NCBI GenBank assembly: GCA_943735955.1
Contig: OX030958.1
Span: forward strand, 2,209,031-2,273,030
DNA length: 64,000 nt
Direction: 5' to 3'
Origin: Piscicola geometra
Lineage: Eukaryota; Annelida; Clitellata; Hirudinida; Piscicolidae
Shown here: in pieces, positions 11,720 to 25,908 of the stretch
Layout: every line of letters begins with the position of its first letter
How positions within the stretch are numbered: the stretch's first letter is position 1
Made by a program: the position numbers and the translations under genes
Notes under the pieces: generated by a model
Seen by the model: only the letters and a program-made list of their open reading frames with translations
Databases searched by the model: none
Told to the model about the DNA's origin: nothing

Positions 11720-14232
11720 CAGGGGCGGCGATCAGCAGAAAATCTTGGGGGGGGGGGGGGGTCCTTCCTAGGGTTGGAATCAAAGAACCGGTATCGACCG
11801 ATAGTGCAAATTTTTTTTGTATCAGCTATTAATATTTAAATCCCCAAACAATTAAAAAAAGTTTGATACTCAATAAAAATACTTTTCTATAGCCACTTTG
11901 ACTGAGTTAAAGAAAAACAATAGCGATTTCAGTACCTTTTATTATTTGTCATCCTTATAAATTCAATTATAACTAGCCATCAACCCATCAAATAAATTTT
12001 ATAAAATCTTGTTTTCCATTAATTAAGAGTCAAATAGTTTAAAAAAATTACAAATAGATTTAAATTTTCCAAACTTATAAACAAATATACATTGGATTTT
12101 TTTTGCAGTTTAGATAACATAAAAAACCCTCTCTGCCTGTTCTCCTGCCTTCACCCCAAAGTTCGTTTACTCCAATTTCCAAAAAAAAACCTTTGAATGT
12201 CTAACCGAATATCAAATTCTTCTGCTAGCCTTTTTAAATCCAGCCTGTCAAGTATATCCTGAAATGCATGACAAACGGCCAGTGAATTCAAGCGAGGCTG
12301 TGTCATAGGTGCACGCAACTAAGTCTTAAAACGCCGCAAAGCACTAAAAGATCTTTCTGCAGTACATGACATTATTGGACACACAAGCATCAACCTGATG
12401 AATCTTCAAACCTAAGGAAACAGATGTCTGACTTCCGTGATCATAGCTTCCATTATTATTTTCGTTTGTGCTAAAATTCATTCAGGTCTTTAAACATAAT
12501 TAACTGTGAACAAAGACCAGTTTCATTTAACTCACGATACTGCTTGCAAATATCATGGTTCACTTCACCAGTTAGCAACATTATCTCCAGCTGCAAGTAT
12601 GAACGCAAACCAGGAGAATCTCGATTGAACCTTTCTGTGAGTTGCGTGATTACAATGACTATGACAGTGTAATATGCTGCTAAATAATGTTCTTCTGGTT
12701 TTGTTGCTACATACGCTGGGCCCAGCCCACAATACTTTTGTGGCGGCTTTTGCACTCGAGGTACAGCAATCCGCTCGAGAACATATGCCAAAACCATACT
12801 GTTGACATCTCTGAAAATAGCGTTAAACTGTTCATCTGATCGTAGGCGACGCAGTTCTTGCACAACTGAATCAGTTGCTTCAACCATTTCACTGACTTTA
12901 GCACTTGCTGATTGCAATGACTTGTTTAACTGTTCCAGAAGTTAAAACACCAAAACAACTAACTTGAGGACCAATGCAGTAGTGCCTTGTTGAAAAAAAG
13001 ACCTCAAGCCTTTACAGCTGTTTCATCAGCAGTACCAATGGAAGCAAATGATTCCAAGTTAACAAGTACCACTTCATAATGTTCAAGCACAGAAGACACT
13101 GCAGATACTCTAGTCAGTCATCTTGTAGGACAAAGAAGTTTAATACTATACTTTTTATTCAGTGGCTCATCAGGAAAGTCAATTATAAGAGACACTAGAG
13201 CATCACTAAACTGCTTCTTGACCTTCAACCACAACACTATGATTCGGCATTAACAGTGCACACTATGTTTCTAACAATAGAATGAGCTAAAAGCATCAGC
13301 TTTTCATTTTGACAGTCATGTGATATCAAACATGTAGTTTGATTTAACCAACACTTTAGTTAATGTTCGAAGCTCTTTGAAATTCATTAACTTTGGTTCA
13401 TCTAAAAAATTGAAAGGGTCGTTATTAGGGTGGACCTCAGAACCCCCCTATGAACATCGTCCATGCAAAAAAAGTAACACAATATGAATGAATTTTCAAA
13501 TAAAAACGTTAATCTGTCTGCTTGCAAAAAGTGAACCGATATTTTTTGAAAAGCATTCTGAATGTCTGCTTGTGAAATTTTAAAAAACATTAATTTTTTT
13601 TATCAATATAAATCATTAATTTAAATCCATAAATACAAAAAGAAGAGTAGGTGGAAAAGTATTTAAGTAAGCAAATAATAGTTTCGCTTCAGGAAGTTAT
13701 CACTATAACTACGCCTACCCAAAATAGATTACTGAATAAAATTCTGTTTCATGCTATGGTTGACGATTATGCTTGTATTAAGATAGGAGTTGAGAAATTA
13801 TTGTATTTGTAAAACTGAGAGGGGTCTATGTTAAGATGAACCCGAGGACCCCCCTAGCATCGCTGCCCATACATACTCACAATGTTTTAATGTATTAGCA
13901 TTTTTTTATCCCATGGTTGACGATTAGGCTCGTATCAAAATTAGAGTTGAGAAATGTGTATTTTCAGAAGAGTGAGAGGGTCCTTGTAAAGGTGGACCCC
14001 AGGACCCTCTCAGGATTCCCGCCTACGCCATAGGTATAAAAAAATTAGGTGAAGGAGTATTTAAGTAAGCAAAGAATATTTTTGTTTCAGACATCTATCA
14101 CTATAACTACACATACTCACAATGTATTACTGTATAAACATTTACTTTTATACCATGTCATATCCAAATAGAAATTTTTAAATAAAAAATGGAAAAAAGT
14201 TGAGGGGTCCCTATTAAGGATCGCTGCCCATG
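11720..14232 (-). mobile_element. hAT II element with perfect 8-bp TSD
   Basis: The ends are CAGGGGCGGCGATCAGC and, inverted, CATGGGCAGCGATCC. The flanks are GTAGTTTT at 11712-11719 and 14233-14240. Length is 2513 bp. A G-homopolymer lies beside the left end. The coding remnant is on the minus strand. Confidence 0.9.
12190..13400 (-). pseudogene. hAT II transposase, C-terminal half, broken
   Basis: The longest piece (12471-12917) has the helical region YVLERIAVPRVQKPPQKYCG, SPGLRSYLQLEIMLLTGEVN. Upstream (12920-13220) reads KKYSIKLLCPTR with a following LTRVSAVSSVLEHYE, typical of the middle of ZMYM1-like hAT proteins. Downstream, AERSFSALRRFKT and LRAPMTQPRLNSL form the dimerisation signature, with an in-frame stop between them. 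No zinc finger or first catalytic Asp was found, so the element is N-terminally incomplete and dead. Confidence 0.83.
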
Positions 14233-14269
14233 GTAGTTTTAACTTACTTTTTTGCAAAATTAAGAATTT

Positions 14270-14509
14270 TTAAAAGCAATAATTTAGGCTAATAATCAGC
14301 CAATTGGGGCGATATATGTTTGCAATTCCTATTGCATAAACATTCTGATCACTCGAAATGCCCACTTTTTTTTCAAACAAAGTTGTTTTTTCATAATTAT
14401 CCACACATGAAAGCAATTCGAAATCAGAATTTAAGCCCAGTTGTAACCCAGAGTTCTGTATGAAACTATAAGCAGAGGACTGGGTAAAAGCCCAATGATC
14501 ATCGGACAT
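14270..14509 (-). other. Unassigned 79-codon open frame
   Basis: The frame begins MSDDHWAFTQSSAYSFIQNS, has ordinary amino-acid composition and is terminated by the AT-rich flank. I recognise no domain. It lies inside the outer hAT element just right of hAT II, so it may be a remnant of that element's transposase. It could also contain the missing SRCIN1-like exon on neither strand that I can show; treat as unproven. Confidence 0.25.
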
Positions 14510-14877
14510 ACTAATTTATATTTAATTTGTAGCTATTCTGGGTAAATTATCAGCAAGTAACTTTTTTTATTTAGTTGTAAACGGTTAAAAGTTGAATGAA
14601 ACTTTTAAAAATTAAAAAATAATTACTGCGTCGTATTATTTTCCATTGGGTCAAACAATTAAAATGTCGACTTCGCATGATTTTAAAAATTGACTGTAAA
14701 TAAACTATAGCACCGATTTGAATAAATATTATTTTACAGTGTAGCTAACGCATCTCTAATACCTAAAAGACACAAAAAAATAATTATATATGATTACTTA
14801 ATTACTTATAGTATTTTAATTTTCATGTCCGAATTCAGATCATTGGGCTCTTGTGCACTGTTTATCATAACTTTTTC

Positions 14878-15093
14878 TTGGTCTATACTATTCACAGCCT
14901 GACAGACGCAGACCATGTTACAGTGGTTCTGAAAACCATGGTTCTTATGCGCCAGAGACGCCACTCCACATGACGTACACATCTCTCAATGCATACGTCG
15001 CAAACACCGCATCATATACACTAGGTATATGTTAGTTCACGGTTTCTTTGAGTTGCAAGTACGAAATTTACCATCTAAGCCATCCCCGCTCCC
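14878..15093 (-). repeat. SINE family B copy
   Basis: Reverse orientation, ending with the inverted head CTTAGATGGTA-like sequence and GGGAGCGGGG complement at 15093. The inner tRNA-like part is partly deleted (the B-box region 15045-15065 is damaged). Confidence 0.85.
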
Positions 15094-15658
15094 AAATTGC
15101 GCATTCTATTTTTGAGATAATGTTTCAGTCGAAAGTTCGTGTAAGTTTTTGTCGTGTGAAATCCCCTTAGTAGGGAGCCGATGCTGAGAGCCGAACCAGA
15201 ACCGTCAAATTTTCGGGAGCCGATGCCAGAGCCAAGCCAGAAAAAAGGCGGGTCTGAAAGTGATTGCTGTCTGAATCAAAACTATATTTTACGTATTTAT
15301 ACTCGTATCAAAATAAGAGTTTCAAAGGTGTTTGGACCCCAGGACCAACCAAGATCATGCCTTTCCCATAGTATTTGCAGCAGATCGCCGTCTCTGCTGG
15401 CAAGAAAGTAGGGCTTGGTAGAGACAATTCTCATCAGACTGCACAAAAATAACAACGTTGAATTATAACAACAACAAATGACAAATTATTGTATATGAGA
15501 CCTTTTCAAGACTGGCTTAGTTTCTCTAAAATGAACATATTTTCATCTACAATTTTTATATAACATTTAATTATTTTTATTTAAAGATTTTGTTGATTTG
15601 CGTCGATTGCCCTGCACAATATTCGAATGAGAAGAGAAGAAACTATAATACGAAAACC

Positions 15659-16080
15659 CATGGGCGGCGATTCTGGGGTTTGGACTTCCCCACTTTTTGG
15701 TGGTAAATGGGTCGGCCTCAAAGTGGGCCCCCACAATTTGTTCAAAAACATGTTTAAAAACTCTTATTTGTATACGGGCAAAATCGTCAACCATGGCATA
15801 AGACAGAATGTTAATATAGTAATACATTGAAGCCCGTCCAGGTTGACGCCACGTTAATAACACTCGTCGTTGTATTGTATTGTATTGTGAGTATGTGTAG
15901 TACTAATGATAGCTGTCTAAAACTAAACTAATTCTTTGCTTACTTAAATATTCGTATCAAAACAAAAGTTTAAAAATGTTTTTTCAAAGGGGGGGAGAAA
16001 GGGTTCAGACCCCATGATCCCCCCAGGATCGTCCATGCTGGGTAAGACCCCCCAAGATTTGCAGCAGATCGCCACCCCTG
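15659..16080. mobile_element. Small non-autonomous hAT relative (family of 8045-15396)
   Basis: The left end is CATGGGCGGCGATTCTGG; the right end, inverted, is CAGGGGTGGCGATCTGCTG. The flanks CGAAAACC and CGAGGACT agree at five of eight positions, with all three differences being transitions, so a decayed 8-bp duplication is plausible. It is 422 bp with no coding content. Confidence 0.6.
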
Positions 16081-19090
<3,010 letters not shown>

Positions 19091-19220
19091 TTAGTGTAAA
19101 AAATGTATTTTATACAATACATTTCGCGGCCCATTAAAAAGAGCTCCGTGGCCCACCAGTGGTCCGAAAACCCCCACGTGAGAAACCATGTTGTAGAAGG
19201 CATATTTGAGTACAGGGACA

Positions 19221-19427
19221 TCAGACTTTCGTGGAATCTGCAAAGTTGTAAATATATATATATAAGAAGCCAACAACGAGCGGCTGTAACTTATGTGTAG
19301 TATGTGGAGGCAGAGATAGAAGTATCAGTCCATTATTAAGCGCTATATCTAAGGCTTGAAGATTTTTTGTATGCGAGGAATGCCCGTCAAGAATAAGAAC
19401 GACAAATCGTTCTTTTGTGGGTTTCAC
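19221..19427 (-). pseudogene. pogo-like transposase, DDE_1 fragment
   Basis: KERFVVLILDGHSSHTKNLQ and GLILLSLPPHTTHKLQPL form the second catalytic-Asp region of the DDE_1 superfamily (pogo/Tigger/CENP-B relatives), where the D of 'LDGH.SH' is catalytic. The normal 'LQPLDV' continuation is altered to LQPLVV before it runs into a short AT repeat. Confidence 0.88.
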
Positions 19428-19429
19428 GA

Positions 19430-19794
19430 ACTCAATGAAATGATTTATAAACTAGGAAAACATCTCTCCTTCTGGCTTGCTGATTAAGATATCGTCAGTC
19501 TTCTTCTAAAACTGTATAACTAATTTTTTCCGGCTAATTTCGTGCTTTTGTTGAAGTTGTGCTCTATTTTATATTTCTCTGCTAATTTGAAAGCGATCTG
19601 CCTTAACTCGATATTAGTAATTTCGCAACTTTGTTTTTTTTTTTAACTCTACGGAACAATATTGATTTTGGAATAAAATATGTTAAACTCGCTTCGCGAA
19701 AAGACATTTTTTTACTTCGGACTTTACTAATAGCTTCAATCATTTCCTGTTTCCCCCATTTTCCACGATCACGTTTACGTTTGTAGGAACTCAT
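19430..19794 (-). pseudogene. pogo-like transposase, N-terminal HTH (psq) fragment
   Basis: The frame starts MSSYKRKRDRGKWGKQEMIE, then KMSFREASLTYFIPKSILFRR, a psq/CENP-B-type helix-turn-helix. After a T-homopolymer frameshift (about 19630), ELRQIAFKLAEKY and KLAGKN-like residues of the second DNA-binding helix follow. The chain ends at KPEGEMFS and resumes at the DDE part, so some 150 residues including the first catalytic Asp are deleted. It belongs with 19221-19427 as one internally deleted copy. Confidence 0.85.
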
Positions 19795-19842
19795 GGCAGC
19801 TGTAAATAAATACATTTTATGATAAATAGTAGGAATTATCAT

Positions 19843-21638
19843 AGGCTATGAGGTGCTAGAAAGCTGATGTAAAAGCTAATGAATACTAATGATTTTTTAA
19901 TCATTAAAAAGTAAATAATAGGCTTATATTTATTTTCAATAGTTTATATAAAGTATATACCTCCTATAGTCTAAATAAAAATATACTCTAGATAGTCTAT
20001 GTAAAAGATCTATTCTATATAGACTTATCAACTTCTAAAATTCATTTTAAACAATTATTCGTGGTCAATGTTAGGAAACTATGACCATGCACATAATCAT
20101 GGTCATAACAGGTCAATCACTCATTTTTTAATTTTCTATTTGCACACAATGAAACTGTATGCATCATCTAATTACTAATAAAAAATTGAAATTATTTACC
20201 TTCTGAAGTTGTGAAAAACAAAGCAAAATGTTATCTCCCAATATTTTAAAATTTCTTCTAGAAATCAGTTTTTCAAGTTTTCTAATTGAATGAGAGAACT
20301 TTCCGAAACGAAACCTACATTAAAATGTGCATGTAAGATGGATGCATAGATATGAAATAAATAAAAAATTAATTTTCCAAGCGCATAACTGTAAATAAGC
20401 CCGTTTTAACTATTGAACCGGCACATCTTGAGCAACCTCCCCCTAACAGCAGTTTAAAATGTTCAATATTTCATTTTTTCAAATCATGAACATTTTTTAA
20501 AATATAATTTTTGTTGTTGAAAAAATGTTTTAAATTATTCGATTTTGTTTCTTCAGTTTACTATTTTTATTAATCTATTTATTTATTATTCAATTTAATT
20601 ATAAACCGTGGAGCATAAAAATGGTTAAAACGTTATATCTCAAAAACTCGATCTGCTAGGAAAAACTACTGCCATATTTAAATTCAGGGGATCAAATTCA
20701 TATAAAATCAGTTTAAAATATTTAGAGACTAAAATTTGCCAAAATTTAACAACCCTTCACATCCACAATCATCGCCGCAGCATCTCTATCATTACCAATA
20801 TAACATCCTTATCACCATTGCACCACCACCACTATCCCAGTACCATCCATAAACGATTTTCATTGTACCAAATAAAAAGTTGTTACACTCTTTTTGAAAA
20901 AGTGTAGCTAATTCTTAATACCGACCGCGTTAGAGGAGAATAATATATAGGAGAATAGAAGCTTATACCAGCCAGTATCTTTCAATAAATTAAAAATATT
21001 TATTTCTCTATTCTTTAACTTTTGCCGGAAATAAATTTCCTTTTTCTCTAACTCGAACTGGAAGTCATTATTTTCTCCCTCCCCCTTCTGTAGACGCCCT
21101 GACCTCACGAGCTCACTGATAACAATAGACAAATCTTTTAGGCAGGAGATTGGGAACAACATCTGAGTTTACATAACTAATTAATTCATTAGAACTGGTC
21201 AAATGGGTTTTTTATCTTCTGTTTATTTTTTTGTGGAAATCTTTTAATGGCTAGTTTCTTTTTTGAAGATGTCTCACATAATATTTCACAAAACAAAGCA
21301 TTTTTTGCAAAAATGTATTTGAATTTGCGCAACACTATCAAAAACAGTATTTTATAATTTTTCAGATTTCGGTGCACAGCCACAAGCGGTAATCTCTCCC
21401 AACCCTTACAATGGTCTTTCGAACCGTAACGAAACTATAAGATCAGCTCCACCAATCCATAGGCTTGTGATTTTTTTGGTGGCTTTGTGATGATCATGAT
21501 GTTATTTAAGTTTTTATTTTATTGCTACTATTGTTTCTCGGCTGTTAGCTTATTATTTAGTTATATTGAAGAGTGTTTTTAAATTAAAATTCTAAAAGTA
21601 ATACTTATAATAATAATAATAATAATCATCATCAACAG
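19843..21638. other. Intron: dispersed repeat and one unassigned open frame
   Basis: The segment 20451-20735 is a repeat also found at 51858-52197 in the same orientation (shared CCGTGGAGCAT, AAAACTACTG, TTCAGGGGATCAA). A minus-strand frame at 20908-21162 (starting MLFPISCLKDLSIVISELVR) has plausible protein composition but no domain I know. The rest is AT-rich. Confidence 0.5.
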
Positions 21639-21952
21639 ACCTTTAAAGACTACAAGGTGTTACAGTGCAGTAAAGCCACAAATGACTCTCAAACAACAAA
21701 TCCCACATCAATGCGACAATGATTACAAAGACTCTCATAGACCCAACATCAACAACTATCAACAACAAAAAAACAATGATCAAAAAAATAGTAAAAATTT
21801 TTTGGAACAACAAAGTGTAAACAACCTTTCACATGTGCTCATAAATGGCCATAAAAAAAACTTTCAACAGCATCTCTTACTCTCGAGGCAACCCAGTCAA
21901 CAGAGCAGTTTTTCTGCCTACTCCGACCTCTCTCAAGTAACTGTCGTCAAAG
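21639..21952 (+). CDS. SRCIN1/KIAA1217-like: SRCIN1/KIAA1217-like, variable linker exon
   Basis: The exon lies between an acceptor ending ATCATCAACAG and donor GTACCT. It encodes a low-complexity, Asn/Gln/Ser-rich linker of about 104 residues, beginning PLKTTRCYSAVKPQMTLKQQ and ending SQVTVVK. The final G joins GT of the next exon to make Gly, leading straight into the coiled-coil exon. Linker composition is poorly conserved in this family, so support is phase continuity with exon 25372, a complete open frame, and its position just before the helical block. The codons read as genuine protein despite nearby repeats. An alternative acceptor at 21670 would accept phase 1 from exon 3 directly, but it has a weak pyrimidine tract. 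Confidence 0.72.
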
Positions 21953-22059
21953 GTACCTTTGATAATGAAATATATTTGGGAGTTGATTTTAATAAATATA
22001 ATAAACTTTTTAAAAATTTAGTTTAATTATTTTAAAAATAGGAAATCGAATTTGAAAAG

Positions 22060-22252
22060 GTAGTACAATTGAATGAAATAAATATGAGGGATAATGGTTG
22101 AGGGATGATTGGGTGCAGAGAGAGTGGTTGGAGGTTGATTGGTTGCAAAAAAGAAATTTGATTGGTTGCTGAGAAGATGATTGATTTGGTGCAAAGAAGG
22201 TGATTGATTAGGTACAGGGTAAGAATTTGAGAGTTGAATGTTTTTTATTTTG
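22060..22252. repeat. Degenerate minisatellite, left part
   Basis: Loose repeats of a G/T-rich motif like GGTTGATTGGGTGCAGAGA, 20-30 bp each. The same motif resumes at 24765-24915, so one array was split by the SINE and its hAT passenger. Confidence 0.7.
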
Positions 22253-22477
22253 GTCTTTATAGTTCACAGACTGACAGACGAAGGCCATGTTACAATGGTT
22301 CTGAGAACAATGGTTCTTATGCGCCAGAGGCACCACTCTTCACGACGTACACATCTTTCAACGCATACGTCGCAAACACCGCATCATATACACTAGGTAT
22401 ATGATAGTTCACGGTTGCTCTTCAAGGATTCGAACAGACAACCTTTAAGTTGCAAGTCCGACGTCAACCATCTGAGC
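22253..22477 (-). repeat. SINE family B copy, body; head displaced to 24735-24755
   Basis: Reverse copy interrupted within the A-box region by the hAT element 22478-24734. The rest of the head (ATCTAAGCCATCTCCGTTCC) lies at 24735-24755. Confidence 0.9.
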
Positions 22478-24734
22478 CAGAGATGCACAACCCGCGGCCC
22501 AATAGCCCGTTTGATGCGGTCCCCAGACAACTAGTCTATTGCGGCCCTAACAGAATTTTAAATCGATGCACCCGCGCATCTCCTTTTAATAGTACTGTTT
22601 GCACATCCCTTATATAAAACGATTGGAACAACAACTAGCGATAATTGAGTTGGCACGCTGGTTGTTTTAATTTAGTAAGAATGTCAAAGCGTAAAATTAA
22701 AGAAGAAAATCGTCAGTTTAACGAAAAATGGACCCAAAAAATTTTTATCCAGCATTTCAACGAAATGTGCCTAATTTGTCGCGAGTCCGTAACTGTAATG
22801 AAGGATACAATTGCAAAAGACATTATGAAACCAAACACGCTGCTACGTTTGATGATGTGAAAGACTAAGCTAGAAAAAATATAATTGATCAACTTGTAAA
22901 AAGATTGTCATCTGAGCAAAATATTTTTACAAAAAAAGTTAATGTAAATAAGACTTTTGTTCGTGCCGGTTGTGCCGTAGCACAGATTATTGCGCGATCG
23001 TCTCGACCAATTACTGATGGTGATTTCGTCAAAAACTGCATGCAAGCCATTTGCAAAGAAGTCTGTCCTGAGAAAACAGATCTGTTCAACAAAATGCCAT
23101 TGTCACAGATGACTTTCCAGCGCCGGATGGTTGATTTATCCAACGACGTTTGTGAACAGTTGCGTGACAAGCTTGCCATTTGCAAGTATTTTTCAATTGC
23201 CTTAGATGAGAGCACGAATAACGTTGACACAGCACAGCTTTTGGTTTTTGTTCGTGCGTTGGATGATAACGGTGAATTAACTCAGGAATTAGCAGGAATG
23301 GCCTCACTACGAGGACGTACGACTAGTGCAGATATTTTTAGAAGAGTGAAATCTGTTCTTGAAAACCTTGACGTTCATTGGCCAAAGCTCTGTAGTGTTA
23401 CTACTGGTGGTGCACCTGCCATGACTGGTAAAGAATTAGGACTTGTTGCTCATCTGCGATCATATTTGCGAGACTTAGGAATTCCAACAGACACCATCCA
23501 CGCATACCACTTCATCATACATCAAGAGTCACTGTGTACACGAGTCACTAATTTTGATAATGTTATGAAGTTTGTTTTTAAATCATTGAACTTCATACGA
23601 GCAAAAGGACTTAACCATCGACAATTCTGATCATTTCTTGAAAACATTGAGTCAGAATTTCGTGACATACCATATCCCATGAATGTAAGGTGGTTGAGTC
23701 GAGGAAAAGTTCTAAATAGGTTTGTTGAGTTATGAAAGGAAATCTGTGAATTCCTTGTTACCAAAGGCAAAGACACAGCTGTTTTTACAGACAAACAGTT
23801 GTTGGCACACTTAGCATTTTTGACAGACATAACAGAACACTTAAATAAATTGAATCTGCGTCTTCAAGGCAAAGATCACTACATCTTTGATATGTACCAA
23901 AAGCTGCTGTCATTCACCTTGAAGCTACGGCTGTTATGTTCGAATCTGCAATCTGGTAATTTATATCATTTTCCTATTTGTTCAGCTTTTCAGAAGGAAT
24001 ACCAGTGTGACTTCAATAAATACCATAACAGTTGTGAAGCGTTACTGAAGGAATTTAATGAACGTTTTGATGCATTCAGGGAGCATAAGGATTTATTCAA
24101 CTTCATCCGTGACCCTTTCTCTTGTGCTGTTGAATTCGTATCTGAGCAATTTTCAGTTAGAAGTCATTGATCTTTAATGTTCACCAGAATTAAAGTTTGC
24201 GTTTCAGCATAACTTCATTTTAACTTTTTATGGAAGTCTCAGTTCAGTTAAATATGGAGCGGTCAAAGATTTGGCTTGCCGAATCTTGTCTGAATTTGGT
24301 AGCACATACGTGTGTGAACAAACGTTTTCAGTCATGAACACAAATATATAAAAAACGGAGATCATCTTTGACTGATGAGAATTTTTGTTCGATTTTGAGG
24401 CTTGCAATAACAGAACTCGAACCCAATATTGACAATGTTGTTGCAACCATTCAGGCTCAACCTTCTCATTAAAACACTAACATTTAGTTATTCATACATT
24501 TTTAATTAACGTTATTTTTTTATAACATTTATTTAAAACTTTCATTCTTTGAGTTTTTTTTACATTTAGTTATTCATACATGTTTAAATAACGTTATTTT
24601 TTCATGAAATTCATTAAAAATTTTCATTCTTTGAGTTGTTTATTTGTGTCATCTATGTGCACGCTGATGCGGCCCCTGGCGCCCAGGGACTCAGGAATTT
24701 TGGCCCTTAGGCTAAAAAAGGTTGTGCACCCCTG
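22478..24734 (+). mobile_element. hAT element (GTF2IRD2-like) inserted in a SINE
   Basis: The ends are CAGAGATGCACAACC and, inverted, CAGGGGTGCACAACC. The flanks are ATCTGAGC (22470-22477) and ATCTAAGC (24735-24742), an 8-bp duplication with one difference. The length of 2257 bp is usual for a complete hAT element, and the whole transposase reading order is still present. Confidence 0.92.
22681..24472 (+). pseudogene. hAT transposase, GTF2IRD2/SPIN-like, nearly full length but broken
   Basis: Starts MSKRKIKEENRQFNEKWTQK; a C-x-x-C then H-Y-E-x-x-H pattern gives a BED-like zinc finger (CLICRESV, then RHYETKH after a frameshift near 22805). The catalytic core has YFSIALDESTNNVDTAQLLV and a CSVTTGGAPAMTGK strand, where the usual 'T-D-G-A' Asp is replaced by Gly. 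The C-terminus has GSTYVCEQTFSVM and RSSLTDENFCSILRLAITEL, the dimerisation signature. Breaks: a frameshift near 22805, TAA at 22866, TGA at 23628 and near 23733, and further frame changes after 24170. Ends at TAA 24470-24472. Its length and order match GTF2IRD2-like hAT transposases of about 600 residues. Confidence 0.9.
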
Positions 24735-24755
24735 ATCTAAGCCATCTCCGTTCCC
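24735..24755 (-). repeat. SINE family B head (displaced piece)
   Basis: Completes the SINE at 22253-22477; the first eight bases are the hAT target duplication. Confidence 0.85.
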
Positions 24756-25017
24756 AATGCGGGCAACGTAGATGTTTATGGGCTAATTTGGTGCAGAGAT
24801 AGTAGGTGCAGAGTGATCATTAGCTTAAAGGGTGGTTGAGGGTTAATTGGAGCTGAAAAAATGGTTGATTGAATGCATGAAAGGTGGTTGAGGGTTGATT
24901 GGGTGCAATTTTTTCCATTTTTTTGGTGGTAGTAAATTAAGAAAGTCCTTTTGCTGACAATGTAGCTAACACAGAAAAAACAGTTTGATTTTGATGAATT
25001 TAAAAGCAATTACATTG

Positions 25018-25152
25018 CTACATGCATTAAAATTGTTAAATGCATTGAAATTGTTTAATGCATTAAAATTGTTAAATGCATTGAAATTGTTAAATGCAAT
25101 TAAATTTTTAAATGCAATAAAATTGGTAAATGCATTAAAATTGTTAAATTTT
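25018..25152. repeat. 18-bp minisatellite
   Basis: About seven copies of GCATTAAAATTGTTAAAT with small variants. Because the unit is 18 bp, one frame stays open (LNALKL repeats), but there is no sign it is translated. Confidence 0.9.
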
Positions 25153-25371
25153 ATGCTTAAGTCAAATTAACTGATGCCATCTTGCGATTAAAACCCTATT
25201 AATTTTCTATCAATTTTTTTTCATCTTACGATTAGTTTCGATTTAAATTCTAAATCTTTGAAAAGATCTTCTTTTCATTTTCTATGCAATTTTATTTATT
25301 TTCACGAAAAATATAGAAAGAAAAGTTAAATAATGAAGTAACATATCTTATACATTAAAATAATTTTTCAG

Positions 25372-25538
25372 GTCCTTCACAACCAGCTTCAAAAGGGAAC
25401 GAAGTGAAGAATGGCATACTGAATCTGAAGGAACAGGCTGTGGCACTTCATCGAGACCTGAAGAGCCTGCGAGATTTACACTCAAAACATTCTGAGTCAA
25501 TGAAGGACGTTCTGAAGGCTGCTTGTGAAAAGTGTGAA
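25372..25538 (+). CDS. SRCIN1/KIAA1217-like: SRCIN1/KIAA1217-like, coiled-coil exon A
   Basis: Acceptor TAATTTTTCAG, donor GTGAGT. The translation runs from GPSQPASKGNEVKN into a heptad-rich helix containing ILNLKEQAVALHRDLKSLRD, then LHSKHSESMKDVLKAACEKCE. It corresponds to the vertebrate segment in which a short L-x-x-M-R-x-x-V-A-E-L-R-type helix is followed by 'Q...LR..MKKA'. It has phase 1 in and phase 0 out, and 56 codons once the shared G is counted. It sits in the intron segment just right of the hAT-in-SINE insertion, and a small 18-bp minisatellite ends 220 bases upstream. Confidence 0.88.
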
Positions 25539-25792
25539 GTGAGTATGTTTGTTAGGTGGTGAGGTAGGGTAGGGGTGGTTATAACAGAGAGTGCCAGGTT
25601 TGTTTCTTGCTTTAATTAGTGCTGCTTATGGGTGCTGGTAGCTTGGTTATGGTAATGATGTGAAAATTAAGAAATAATGCAAGCTTCTTATGCATTCAAA
25701 TAAATAATAAAACAATCTTCCTACACATAATTGCACCTTGAAAGTTAATTCATTACGGCTAACTCAACTTATAGATTCTTTCATACAAACAG

Positions 25793-25908
25793 GTGATGCA
25801 ATCAACAATAAAGCACCAGACAAAGATATGCACTCCAGCGAAAGAAACTGTGCGAGCGTTGAAGATGGCTTATAGTAGACAAGTCGCCGTAGTGGAAAAT
25901 AAAATTAG
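25793..25908 (+). CDS. SRCIN1/KIAA1217-like: SRCIN1/KIAA1217-like, coiled-coil exon B
   Basis: Acceptor TTCATACAAACAG. The frame reads VMQSTIKHQTKICTPAKETV, then RALKMAYSRQVAVVENKIR. I end it at AG|GTTGGA (25908) because only this donor joins exon 28136 in frame: AG+A gives Arg, producing ...ENKIRELEDAVNEVKND, which lines up without gaps with the vertebrate '..KLCELEDFVEDLKKD' segment. A better consensus donor, GTAAGT, lies 17 bases downstream after 25925. Using it gives T+AG, a TAG stop, with either plausible acceptor of the next exon. The region is therefore a candidate for productive versus non-productive splicing. Confidence 0.82.

Larger units (their letters stand above)
8045..15396. mobile_element. 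Outer hAT-type element with 8-bp TSD, gutted by nested insertions
   Basis: The left end is CATAGGCGGTGATCCTGGGG; the right end, inverted, is CAGAGACGGCGATCTGCTG. Both flanks carry CTGGCAAG (8037-8044, 15397-15404), a perfect 8-bp duplication. Between them sit hAT I coding remnants (about 9314-11600), a complete hAT II (11720-14232) and a SINE B (14878-15093). The outer element's own sequence is seen mainly at 8045-8260 and about 15270-15396. It shares internal blocks (GACGATT-TGC-TCGTAT and GTGAGTATGTGTAG) with hAT II and with the small element 15659-16080, so the three are one family. Confidence 0.8.
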
